The notes under the pieces are model-generated. The model did no database searches and was not told where the DNA came from. It saw only the letters and a list, made by a program, of their open reading frames with translations. A stretch of 64,000 bases of DNA from Cryptomeria japonica (taxonomy: Eukaryota; Streptophyta; Pinopsida; Cupressales; Cupressaceae): assembly GCF_030272615.1 (NCBI RefSeq), contig NC_081409.1:526612975-526676974 (forward strand). The letters run 5' to 3'. Shown one piece after another: positions 47,685 to 59,354 of the stretch; positions within the stretch are counted from its first letter, which is position 1; every line of letters begins with the position of its first letter. Made by a program: the position numbers and the translations under genes.

Positions 47685-48740
47685 CTACTTAGGATCATGA
47701 TTCAGCTTGACATACCGAGGAATAGTCTTGACTGGTTCTTCTTGCTTTTCCTCTTCATCCTCATCTTCATCAGTATCAGCATTCACCAGTTCAGGAACAC
47801 TGTTACTAGTACTTGGTTGACTGACAATCGGTTCCCAGAAGGTTGCAACTAGCTCATTTATAGCTTGCTCACTGTCGGTTTCCTTCAGTTTCTCAGAGGT
47901 TTCATCAACTCTCACATTGATACTTTCCATAATTCTCTGAGTCCTATTGTTGAAACACTTGAGAGCTTTACTCTTGGTGGAATATCCTAGGAATATTCCC
48001 TCATCACATTTCGCATCAAATTTTCTCTGGTGTTCACTTCTCTTGATGTAACATTTTCTACCAAACATTCTAAAGTAGCTAACCACAGGTGTCTTACCGG
48101 TCCAATACTCATAGGAGTTTTATCCTTACCTTTCTTGATGAGTACCCAGTTCATTGTGTAGACTGCAGTGCTTACTACTTCTCTCCAAAAGGTGTGAGCT
48201 ACATTTCCCTGAATCAACTTGGTTCTAGCTACTTCAACCATAGCCCGATTATTCCTCTCTACTAGGCCATTCTACTATGGAGTCCAGGGGGCAGAAAATT
48301 TCCTCTTGATGCCAAATTCTTCACAATACTTGTTGAATTCAATGGAAGTGAATTCCCCTCCTTGATCAGTTCTGAGGCACTTGATCCTTTTACCGCTTTC
48401 CTTATCCACTAATGCTTTGAAATCTTTGAACTTCACCAAGGCTTCGGACTTGTCTTTCAAGAATGTAACCCACATCATTCTTGAGCAGTCATCAGTGAGA
48501 ATCATGAAGTACCTATCACCCTGCACACTTCTAGTTTTCATAGGACCACACAAATCAATATGCATAAGATCAAGCAAGTTGACAGCAGTGAAAGATTTAC
48601 CTCTTAAAGGTTGAGGAAGACATTTTCCCCAATTGACATTCTTTGCACAAGGTATTATCCGATTTTCTTAGCACCAGCAACCCTCTAACTGCCTTGATCT
48701 TACTGGCCTTTACAATGTTATCAAAGTTTACATGGCAGAG
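47685..48740 (-). pseudogene. element B integrase
   Basis: Pieces at 48275-48577, 47987-48241 and 47685-48086. Visible: LMHIDLCGPM, DDCSRMMWVTFLKDKSEA, LRTDQGGEF, a stop where NGLAERNN should begin, AHTFWREVVS, and after a frameshift CDEGIFLGYSTKSKA. An acidic tail (DADTDEDEDEEEKQEE) links to reverse transcriptase. The zinc region lies in broken frame at 48590-48740. Confidence 0.85.
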
Positions 48741-48755
48741 TCTCCTATGCCATAT

Positions 48756-50165
48756 CTAGCTATCATCAAATTTAGCCATAAGACATGTACTTATATTTGC
48801 ATTCAGATGAAATAGGTTACCTTTGGTCTGCATGTCGGTGGCCACCAATTCACCATCTTTTCCTTTGATTCTACAAACTCCATTCTTGTATTCCAGAGTG
48901 AGGCCACTATCATTCAGTTGGGCAACACTCAGAAGGTTGTGTCTAAGACCATCAACCCAGTACACATTGTCAGCATTACTCTTTCCATTCAGAGAAATGG
49001 ACCCTCTGCCTTTGACCATGCATGGTGCATCATTTCCAAAGTGAACCACACCACCATCATACACCTCCAAGGATAGAAACTTGCTCTGGTCACCAGTCAT
49101 ATGGTGAGAACAGCCACTGTCAATGATCCACTCATTGGAATTATCAAACCAGGAGACAAGAGCCTTCTTGTCTGACACATCTTCTTTGACAGCCACAAAC
49201 ATAATATCTTCCTTTTCTTCATCCTCTTATTCTTCATCTATGACACCTTCATCAACTGCCACAAAATAGTTTCTCCTGTTTCCTCCTTTGAATTTCCTGA
49301 ACCAAACTGGTTTGTCCTTGTTATCGCCATTAGGATAGTTTATAGCAATATGTCCAATTTGGTTACAAGAAAAGCATTTCAAAGGTAGCTTACTTTTGTA
49401 TTTACCGGTTCCTTTAGGAAGCTTACTGGCAAGGAGAGCTTCAAATGCCATCAAAATCTTCTCATCATCCATTTCTCTACTCTGTCTAGGTTCACCACTA
49501 GTGCTAGCTTATTTTCCTTTTCTGGATGGTATAGCAGAGGCTTTAAAAGTTGATTCAGTATTTTGAACACTGCCATCAAAACTATTTAGCTCATAGGTTG
49601 TCAACTTGGCTATGATGGAGTCCAAGGATACCTTAGTCTTGTCTATTGATCTCAGCTCCTAAATAGCAGCAACCCTTATTGCATAGACCAGCAATAAAGA
49701 TCTCAGGACTTTGCTTACCATAGTGGAATTTTCTATTTTACCACCTGCACTCTTGATATCTCCAACAACTATTTTGATTCTTATTCCATACTATTGAATG
49801 GTCTCACCTTCAACCATCTGCATATCTTCAAACTTCCCTCTTAGGCTTTCTTCCTTAGCCTATTTTACATGTTCATCACCACCATAGATATTGTCAAGAG
49901 CATCCCATACCTCTTTGGGATTTACCTTGTCCTGAACATCAATAAACTCAATGTCAGATAGACTACTACTAAGGGCTTCCATGACTTGCCCATTTTCTTG
50001 TATCTCTATCTTTTGGTCATCGGTGAGAGTACCGGTACGGGAAACATAGACATTCTCAACATAGCTCCAGTGTTGAGCACCCATTCTTCTGATGAATATC
50101 TTCATCCTATCTTTCCATATACTGAAATTTTCCCTGTTAAACTTTGGACCTTCCCTCTTCATCAT
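48756..50165 (-). pseudogene. element B gag and protease
   Basis: Gag starts at the ATG at 50165, with KFNRENFSIWKDRMK. Breaks divide it into 49860-50165, a degraded middle, 49227-49472 (zinc knuckle) and 48756-49202 (protease WIIDSGCSHHMTG). The knuckle reads CFSCNQIGHIAINY: the last Cys is Tyr. Element A has this Cys but lacks the first one, so the ancestral knuckle was complete. Confidence 0.87.
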
Positions 50166-50221
50166 TTGACTGGGATCTTTACCTCAAGTGGTTAAGCTTA
50201 TAACACAGAGGACCTGGAGGA

Positions 50222-50236
50222 CGCTCTTATACCAAT
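50222..50236 (-). other. primer-binding site of element B
   Basis: Minus strand ATTGGTATAAGAGCG; one change from the tRNA-Met core. Confidence 0.85.
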
Positions 50237-51746
50237 TCATAACTTAATGATGAACGAATAGTACCAAACCGATACTAAGAGGGGGGGTGAATCAGTGCAG
50301 GAAAAAACACGACCTTAAACCGGTTTGTCAACTAACACTTATGCACTGATAGACAAACAGTAGCACCAGTCCTTCAATAGAGTTCAACCGGCAAAACCCA
50401 GTGTAACTGAGACAAGCAAAGACCGGTTGACGCTTATCTTCTCATATAATCTAACTCTTCATTCCCATTTCACCCTAATGCATGAACAGACAATCTACCA
50501 TCAAAGATGTACATATTATAGCAAGATCAACATGCATCACCACTTAATCAGAAAACAATCATAACATCACATGAAGAAAGCATCACACATGACACACATA
50601 TTTTTCACGTGGAAACCCAACTAGGAAAAACCATGGTGGGGATGAATACCCACAAGCTTGTTTTTGAACTCTTTGGAAGTTCGCTCTATTAGGAGCCTTG
50701 TCCGGTTAAAGACAGATACAATAGGTTCTGTTAGGAACTGATCCTGTTAGGGATCACCTGGTTAAGGGATGGCTACAATACCCGGTTAAGGGTTAAACCC
50801 TATTAAGGGTACCTTGTTAGAGGATTTCAAGAACTCAATAGCTAAAGGATATGAATGACTCAGTAGCTTCGAGTTACCCTGTTAGAGGATTTTCAACAAG
50901 CCGGTTAAGGCTACCCTGTTAGGGGATTTCACAACTGTTGAAGTGGTTAAAGATCAATAGGTATATCAATGACCTGATAATAGCACTCAATGCCAATGCA
51001 GATCCGCTTAAGCTCCTCTTCATCTTCTGCACTTACACTCTACAGATATAACTTCTCTCCTCTGGCCTAGCAAGAATCACATATCTCTTCTCTTAGATAC
51101 ACACACACAACTTTTTCCAACAACCTCTGAAAGAATCACAACATCGACCTTATAGGACAACAGACAGGTCGGTAGCATAAACCCTAAACCCTAGACCTAT
51201 TAGGTTAAGGAATTCAAATGGTTCAATCCTGACCGTTGATCATACTGTATTGAATGCAACAGTCTTGATCCAATCTCAAGACATTCTCCATCATTCATTT
51301 TCCACCGATTTGATGGCGACTGATAACCCATCACATGTTATCACCGTTTACAGACTTTGCACATTCCTGAGGTAGATAGGAACAATCTCCTTTATGCAAG
51401 ATCCTTCACGCGCACAAGGTTGATGTGGCAACATGATCTTTTCTTCATTACAATGCTAACTCATCACTCAATGTCACTGGTTGAGCCATACAGGCTTGAA
51501 GCACTTCAATCGGAAACCCTGAAGTTGAGACTACCAACCGGTATTTATACAATGCTTCCATGTGTCGATTCCCATAACCATATGCCGGTTCACCTTGAAC
51601 AAGCACACCGCTTCACTTTGGCACAAATGTCGGTTCACAGTGTTATACCGGTTCTCACATATGTTGGTTCATACCTTTTCAACATATTGATATCAATGAC
51701 AACACAATGTCATTATGTCCACATACCGGTTCACATAACACCAACA
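50237..51746 (-). repeat. 5' LTR of element B
   Basis: 1510 bp, no net length difference from its partner at 44320-45829. Confidence 0.93.
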
Positions 51747-51751
51747 AAAAT

Positions 51752-53241
51752 GGGAGAAATGGGTTCAAAAAATTATCATTCAAGATGTTGAGTCTATTTA
51801 TAAGCACTCAGAAATGTTGGGTCACTTCACGTATCAATGTCATCAATCATCTCACCATATACCTATCAATGTTTGCACTAATCATGTTACAGACTCACCC
51901 AAACATCAATTTTATCTGCATGCAGACAATAGCCCTTCTATCACTACTCAAGTAGCAACAACATCTTCTCAAGATAATCAGACTGTTGATAGATTAACTA
52001 TTACTATAAGAAGAAAGGGAACGGTTTCTTAAAGATACAGTCATTGGAGAATTGAGATTTGAACATCAAGATCTCTCTCTCTTTGCCTCAATGGTTTTAT
52101 CAACCTACAATATTCAGAATTATTTTAATAAACCACATAACAAAGTATCATCTGTCATTAATAAACTTGGGTCTAAAGGATGCACATGTCAAGTTTTCTA
52201 CTCCTAAGAAGCAGCTATCCACCCTGAAAAAATTTATAAAATTTATAAATAGAGATGTCATTGTTCACAACCTTATGCTCCAACACTGTCTGGTTAACCT
52301 ATCTCTTCAGTCCTCGCTTCAAAGCTTTATCAAAAAACCATCCATGAAAGTTTTAGAGAAAATGGCAAATGATTTATTAATATCAGTGGCTTCAAAAAGA
52401 TTTGATGAAATTGTTGAAGATGAATTTGGCTATAGCATTAATCTGGATAATATTAATGACTATTATATAGGTTATTTGTGGGAGGACTCAAGTACAAATC
52501 ATGTTAAAAAACATAAGTCTTTAGGTTATGGCCAGGAGATTAATGCAAAAGATTATACTTGTATTAAGGTAAAAAATAGCACTACCATTGTTGGATCAGT
52601 AAATGCAAAAGAAGATCTAGAGCACAATACAAAAGTTGAAAATTGCTCTCACCAAGTTCAAAATCATTGGTGGGAAGCTAATGAGAATGCTAATATAGAA
52701 GAATTTTTATATGAAAGCATCGTGAATCCCCCCAGACTTGATGCTATGGTTGAGGAGGATCTGGATCATGGTTCAATCCCTGCTATTTCGGCACTGGAGG
52801 ATCTGGAAAATGGTACAAAGTTTGAGAATCCCTTTCAAATGATAGGGAAACACATACATGATAATGCCACAAAATGCAATGAAATGAAATATGTTACTTT
52901 GAAAGGCAATGAATAGGTTGCCCTTAGGAGAAAAAGAGATCAACACAGATTTTGATTCAAATGCCTCAAAGAATAGGTCTATTAACAATCACAACCAATA
53001 GGCAAAGGGCTCTCTGCAACACGAGAAGGAATATTTTGATTTCTCACAAACCTTATCAATCAAAAAAACTCCTTCCACACCTTCTGCAAACAAGAAGACT
53101 CCCAAGCTGAGAGGTAGAAAACCCAAAAGCACTAAAATCAGAGAAGAAATTGAGGCAGGCACGCAGTCCACACTTGACGGAAATTTTTCATCCACAAAGA
53201 GAATGACGAGGAGGACCAAGGGTTCTCCTTGTATGAAATGA
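51752..53241 (+). pseudogene. LINE-2 ORF1, C-terminal part
   Basis: Begins at the far side of copia B. YKHSEMLGHFTYQC (about 51798) is a worn zinc knuckle as found after DUF4283. A long open stretch, 52059-52916 (285 codons), is an acidic linker with repeated ALEDLE and NAKEDLE motifs. After a frameshift the C-terminus is strongly basic (KKTPKLRGRKPKSTK, TKRMTRRTKG) and ends at the TGA at 53239-53241, which overlaps the ORF2 start. Confidence 0.65.
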
Positions 53242-56200
53242 GGATAATCTCATGGAATGCCAAAGGTATTAATGCCTCTGACAAGAGAAAAGATCAAGCA
53301 ATAGCTTGATTCTTCTCAAGCAGATGTTATATTACACCAAGAGTCAAAACTTTCTCATGACAATTATCAAAAAATAGTATGGAAATGGGTTGACTGGTTG
53401 TCAGTACAAGTGCAGGCAATAGATGCATTTGGGGGTCTCATTACATTATGGAATCCCAAAACTACAAAATTGTAGTTGGTAAAGAAAGATTTGCAGTGGC
53501 AATTGTTAAAAATTCAAAATTTTGATCTTGCATTTTATTTAATTAATGTTTATGGGCCAACCTCTACATCAGATAAAAAAAGGACATGGACTTCTTTAAT
53601 TGTTGTCATAGAACAATATGTAGATCTCAACATTGTCTTAGGTGGTGACTTTAATGTGATAACATCACATGCTGAAAAAACAGGGGGAATTCTTCCACCT
53701 ATTAAGACTGTGGAGGATTTTTCAACATTCATTAACGATAATGCATTACAGGATGTTGCCCCACAAAATGGTTTGTATACATGGACAAATAGAAGGGATA
53801 ATTATCTTCATATTATAGAAAGATTGGATAGGTTTCTTGTGTCACAATGTTGGATGATTCAAGATTTCACTCTTTCATTAGAAATCTTGCCATATACAAG
53901 TTCAGATTATTTTCCAATCTATCGTAGCATTAGTAAGTCATCAATATTAACAAATCATAGACATAAGCCTTCCTTTAAATTTGAAATGATGTGGTTTCAC
54001 CATCCTCACTTCCAACCACTATTAAATCAATGGTGGTTCTCCTCTCCATACTATGAAGGCACTAAGATGTTCCAGTTCTTCAAAAAGATGCAGTTTGTCA
54101 AGACACAAATTAAAACATGGAATGCCCAAGTTTTCAAAAACATATTTGCTCAAAAAGGCATTGTGGAAAGGGAGCTTGTTGAGGTGAATGAGCATATTAT
54201 TAGACATGGTTTGGATCTAAAAACCTTTCAAAGGAAAAAGAAGTTAAAAGAGGATTGGTTAGAATTATGTAAGAGGGAAGAAGAGTATTGGAAGCAGAAA
54301 TCTTGAGAATTGTGGCTTAGAGAAGGAGATAAGAATACAAAATTCTTCCATATGTCTGCTAAACATAAGAGAGTGGCAAGTTCGATATTCACCATTCAGG
54401 ACTCTTATATGGGAGCAGTAATATCAAATGCTCAAGATATCCAAGATGAAGGGGTTAGATTTTTCCAGAATATTCTTGACCCTCCACCTTCCCCTCCCCC
54501 TCAACCAGAGAAAGAATTTGAGGTATTAGATGCAATTCCTACCCTCATATCTCCATAGGATAACCAAGCATTTATGGCTCCATTCACTCTATTGGAATTG
54601 CAAAAGGTTGTCTTCTCCCTCCCTTCAAATAAAGCCCTGTGACTTGATGGGTTTACTGCACTTTTTTCAGCAATGTTGGGACTTTATCTATCGTGACCTT
54701 TTGGCAGCCTTGGAAGAGTCAAGAAAAAGTGTCTCTATCCTTCAAAAAATTTAATGCAGCTAATATTGTCATTATTCCTAAGGTCAAGGAACCTAAGACA
54801 TTTGTTGACTTCAGGCCAATTTCACTATGCAACCCAATATACAAAATTTTTACAAAGGCCATTTATTTGAGACTTCAACACATAATTACCAAAATTGTCT
54901 CCCCAGAACAAGGTGGATTTGTACCAGGGAGAGAGACTATGGAAGGAGAACTTGTTGCACATGAAGTTATTCATTCCATTAATGAACATTAGACATCTAC
55001 CTTTGTAATCAAGTTGGACATGATGAAATCTTATGATAAAGTTAAATGGTCTTTTCTTTTCAAAGTTCTCCAAAAGTTCGGATTTGTTGACAAGTGGTGC
55101 AAGTGGATCAAAGCATGCATTTCTAGTGCTTTTTTCGGTCATTATAAATGGGGTCCCAACTATTTTTTTTCCATCTTCTCAAGGGGTAAGGCAAGGAGAT
55201 CCATTATCCCCGACCTTATTCACCATCATGGCAGAAGCATTTAGTCGGATAATTTATCTTAGGCATGAATAGGGGCTTTGGCAAGGAACAACTATAACAG
55301 GCACCTCCATATTAGTCACTCATTCATTGTTTGCAGATGACACTCTCCTATTTGATAAAGAAAATGTTCAAGAAGATAAGAAAATTAAGTCAACCCTAGA
55401 CCTATATACTTCAGTTTCAAGTCAAAATATTAATGCACAAAATTTCAAGATCTTCTTATTTAATGTTAATGTTGTGATATCAAAGAGGATTGTCAATATT
55501 CTGGGATTTTCAATGGAAGGACTTCCTTCTACTTATCTCGGTATTCCTTTCTTTGTGGGCTCTAATAAGGTTAATTATTGGAAAAATATCATTGACAAAT
55601 TAAAAGTAGGGTTTCAGCATGGAAAGCTAGGTGGTTGTCTCTTTCAGGAAGGATGTTGCTTATTAAAAATGTTCTTACTGCCATTCCTAATTACTACATT
55701 TCAGTGTTGAAATCCCCCTCTTCTATTGTCCAACAAATTGAGAAATTAATCAGAGAATTCCTATGGAAAGGAAACATGAATGATCAAAAAAATATTCCTT
55801 TGATCTCCTTAAAAAATATGTCCCTTACCAGAGATGTGGGTGGGATAGGAATGCATGAATTATCAATAAGAAACAAAGCATTTGGGGGAAAACTCATTTG
55901 ATAAATGTATAGGCAGCCTCAAAAAAAGTGGTGCAAAATTATGCAAGAAAAGTATCTTGATTCGCCTAACCCACTTAGGATTATTACAGTCCTGGATCCA
56001 CCCAAGGGTTAGGCAATATGGAATTTCATGATCTCATCTAGAGAGGTGGTGTCTAACTGTATTCTGGGAAGTGCATAATGGGGAGTGTATTTATTTCTAG
56101 GAAGACTCCTAGAATGGTCTCCCACCCTTAAGCCAAAATGAGGATCTGAAAGAGGTAATGCAATTAACAATTAGTTGTTGGGGCCCTAAACTCATTAACT

Positions 56201-56606
56201 ATGTTAGTGCAATAGAACTTTTCTTGGGAAAGGTCATCTGGAAAGAAGTATCGGAATTTCCTATAGCTGCAGATCTCAAATCTAGGTTCCATGATACACT
56301 CTTGAACAGGGTAGTCTATTTATCAAAGGATAAGGACAAGTTAATATAGGCTCCTTTAAAGGATGGCTCATACACAATCAAGACAAGATATAGAGTAGTT
56401 CAACAAATTCAAAACCAAAATCTCAAACACAGAGCATTCTATTTTTGTTGGAATAGTGTTGTCTTACCTAAGGCGGGTTGTTTTGCATGGTTGGCATTGC
56501 GCGGGAAGATATTGACTAGCGAAAGATTGGATAAACTGCAAATTGCCCAATCGTTCTGATGTGTATTATGCAATGAAGACATTGAGACAGTTAACCATTT
56601 GCTTCT
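53238..56606 (+). pseudogene. LINE-2 ORF2: endonuclease and reverse transcriptase
   Basis: ATG at 53238 gives MRIISWNAKGIN, the start of the APE-type endonuclease. A frameshift near 53290 follows. Then HQESKL, NVYGPTS, GGDFNVI, TWTNRR and IIERLDRFLVS; the final catalytic SDH motif reads SDY (53904-53909). The reverse transcriptase follows: [53 protein letters not shown] (aspartates at 55336-55341). The C-terminal zinc part ends at copia C. Stops occur at 54304, 54556 and others. Intact, this protein nicks DNA and primes reverse transcription there. Confidence 0.87.
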
Positions 56607-57123
56607 TGTTAGAATATTTAATCTTTACTTAGCTTAGGTTTATTTTTATTTAGTTTAGGATATTCCTTTGGAATTCCTACATGTAATTTGTCCTCTAGTA
56701 CATGTGTGAGGACAAGTCATTTCTTTTATTTTCCTTTATTAAGGAATATTAGATTTCCTCCATAAGAGGATGTGGACACATGGCACACACATTTTATGAA
56801 TGGTGGCATTCATAGATTTGGGAGTTACTTTGTAACTCCTCTCCTCATCTATATTTAAGAGATGCCTCCTCTCTCATTTCTTCTTAATGACAATATTGTA
56901 AAGAGCTTCTTGCTCTCTCTCTCTCTCTCACATTTTTAGGCATTGCCTCATTCATAATATCACAAGGGGTTTTTCTTTGCTTTTCCCCTTTCAAAATTTC
57001 TTGTGCCTCCTTCTTCACATTTGGGTGATGCTCCAAGTTTATTGCTTTTCTCTTGGTAACAATTACTTCATCATAAACTTTCTTGGATTAATTTTCCTTT
57101 CCTTGCTCTTTTATTTCCTTTCA
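56607..57123 (+). repeat. 5' LTR of element C
   Basis: 517 bp, TGTTAGAATA...CTTTCA. CTATATTTAA at 56849-56858 is a plausible TATA box, followed by a CT microsatellite (about 56912-56929). Confidence 0.95.
56849..56858 (+). promoter_or_regulatory. candidate TATA box in element C LTR
   Basis: CTATATTTAA, about 240 bp into the LTR; the identical copy is in the 3' LTR at 63756-63765. Confidence 0.5.
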
Positions 57124-57135
57124 TGGTATCAGAGC
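57124..57135 (+). other. primer-binding site of element C
   Basis: TGGTATCAGAGC directly after the LTR, the perfect tRNA-Met-type site. Confidence 0.93.
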
Positions 57136-59354
57136 AGGTTTCTAATCCTTGTTTTAAGTTGACATTGATGAAGGTTACCATTCTGTGGAGTTCACCTTGT
57201 TGGAGGCATTCTTGAGAGGAGAAGAAGTTCTTTTCTAATATTTTCTATTGTGCAGGTTTTGGTTTCAAATTTTCACCTTTTTTTCAAACTTGTTAACAAG
57301 TTTGCCTGCAGGTTTAATCTCCTATTCTAGTTAGTTTTTTATTAAAAAAAAGGGCTTTGGAAGGCTTGCCGCCAAAGTTCCTCCTTTTTTAGTTTAAATT
57401 TGTATCTTTGGAAGGCTTGCCGCCAAAGTTTCTATTTTTTTTAGTGTGCATAGTTTGGAAGGTTTACCGCCAAACTTAGTCTCCTTAATTTATTTGGTCG
57501 GCTTGCCGCCAAAACTAATTTATCATTAAACTTCATTTCTGATTCACTTGCAGATTTTAACCTTTTTCTTGCTTACAACTATTCTGATTCAATTTGTTTA
57601 AATCTGCCATTCAGTCCTAACATCTTTATTTGCAGGTGTTATTGATAAATAAAAAGGATAATATTTATTTAAACTTAAATTTGTTGAGGATTAAACTCAA
57701 ACTTAAATTTGTTCTTCTTGTATGATTGCATCTGAATACAGAAAGTACACAACACATATTAAATTTAACTGCTGGCTATAAGTCTTGAATTCACATTGTG
57801 AAGACCAAAACAACTGCGCATCAATATTAAATTTTATGGACTCTTAAGAAGGGTGGATAGTTTTTTATAACACAAATATAGTATGATAATTGTATCGAGG
57901 CTCAAACACTGATATAAGAAAAAAACATTGACATTGATTTTGGTCCTCTGTATAGCATTTTTGTGTAGCTAGAAACATTTTGCAAAGGTTCAAGTCTGTG
58001 TTTAGTCAAACCCAGCTTGTTGAGAAATCCCCCGCTTATGAACCAGCTTGGAAGCAAAACAGAAACCTCTAATCCATAGTCATCAGCAAAACAGAAACCA
58101 GATTCTCAACAAATTGTGCCATCCTCCCACGTATGCTTTTCACTTTCTCGCTTTGAGGAAAGAAGAGAGCCGAAAAACTGAACTATACCTTGTTCCATAG
58201 CTGCTAACTTGGCACATGCTGGGAGGATATTTGTATAAGTCTGTAACCCAAGCTTCACTATTTTTTTTATCACCTCTCTAGCTCTCAGCGCCCATAGGGC
58301 TCTCTGCGCAGCAACCCTAGAAACTCAGGTGGTGAATTTAACAAAAAAATATACATCTAAGCAACCCTAAAAACGAAGCAAAATAAAATGTGAGAACAGA
58401 AAAAAAATGAAGCAGAATATATTTAGCCTTATACTGCATTAAAACGTTAGTTAAATTACTGTGTTATATCTTGTACTGCGTTAAAACGTTAGTTAAATTA
58501 CCCCACTCCTCTCCTGACTAAAATGTGCGGCAATTTTCTGAATAACAGGGCATAAAAAAAAGGCCTGCAATCCTTGAGATTGTTTCGAAACGTATCTTTG
58601 GGTTAATCTTTTGATTGGCCTGCATTTTATCTGTGCGTTATTTTGGAGAAAAGTGGTTAATTGGATATCATTGGAAGCGTTATTTTATCTGTGCGTTATT
58701 TTGGAGAAAAGTGGTTAATTGGATATTTTGTAATTTGTAAACTTCCCTGTAACTTCCCTGTGGTCTCTGCTCTATGTATTCCCTGCAAATCATCATAACC
58801 TGCATGCTTCATAATTTTTTTGTCATTTAACGTCTCTGCAGTCATCTGGCAAGTTTAAAAGTTTTTTAAAACTTATTTTATTTAAATCAAGTTTAGTTTA
58901 ATATTAAATTTTATTAAACTTGTATTATTTCTTTTTAAAAAAAAAAAAGTTTAAATAGTCTATATATAAAGATTAATAACGTTAAACAAAATTAGTTATC
59001 AAGTTTTTTTTACATTTAAAATAAATTAAAGTTTTTTTGAATAAAGTTTTTTTTAATAAAGCTTTTAAAATACAATAGTTTTCTTTTGTTATTAAGACTT
59101 ACAATTGTTTAAATCAAATTTTAAAAAAACAAAAAATCAATTTCAATTTGTTATTAAAATATAATTTTTTCTTTGATAAATATTTTTTTTTGTTTAAAAA
59201 TTTGTTATTTAAGATTTGAATATAACATTTTTTTTTACATAAATTTTGTTATAATTCTTACTCAAATCTGGTTTATTTTTAAATCAAGGAGGTTAATTTT
59301 TATTTTTTTTAATCAAAGGGGTAATTTTTTTTTACAAACTATTATTTTGTTATC
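57136..59354 (+). other. long non-coding leader of element C
   Basis: 2.2 kb without a supported ORF. It contains a stem-loop array (57355-57513), a GC-richer middle (58020-58330), a duplicated segment around GCRTTAAAACGTTAGTTAAA (about 58431 and 58472), a 45-bp repeat with 58-bp period (58624-58668 and 58682-58726), and an extremely AT-rich end (58860-59354). The middle could be captured host sequence; I recognise nothing in it. Confidence 0.6.
57355..57513 (+). repeat. four-copy stem-loop array in the element C leader
   Basis: Copies at 57355-57377, 57406-57428, 57452-57476 and 57493-57513. Each has an outer stem TTTGG/CCAAA and an inner GG/CC stem around a CTTG loop (TTTA in copy 3). Stem positions change in pairs between copies. 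Likely RNA structure for packaging, dimerisation or translation control (inference). Confidence 0.75.

Larger units (their letters stand above)
44320..51746 (-). mobile_element. element B: full-length Sirevirus-like copia
   Basis: 7427 bp, LTRs 44320-45829 and 50237-51746 (both 1510 bp), perfect TSD AAAAT at 44315-44319 and 51747-51751. Minus-strand order is as in A: PBS (50222-50236), gag, protease, integrase, reverse transcriptase/RNase H, PPT (45830-45841). Proteins are very similar to those of A. The LTRs differ at about 12 of the first 200 positions, mostly transitions. The outer end of the right LTR reads TCATAAC, one change from the TG terminus. Confidence 0.93.
43236..56606 (+). mobile_element. 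LINE-2: L1-type LINE split by copia B and C
   Basis: Three parts in order: ORF1 5' part (43236-44319), ORF1 3' part (51752-53241) and ORF2 (53238-56606). Copia B removes nothing: the AAAAT duplication rejoins the ORF1 halves. Copia C interrupts the ORF2 zinc region at 56607, and the remainder lies beyond the window. The ORF2 protein is clearly related to LINE-1, so both are one family. Unlike LINE-1 it retains ORF1 and the endonuclease. Many stops and frameshifts. Confidence 0.85.

Noticed and set aside
57355-57513. CRISPR-like array of four spaced repeats
   Set aside because: Plant retrotransposon leader, repeats diverged and unevenly spaced, palindromic for RNA folding; no cas genes.
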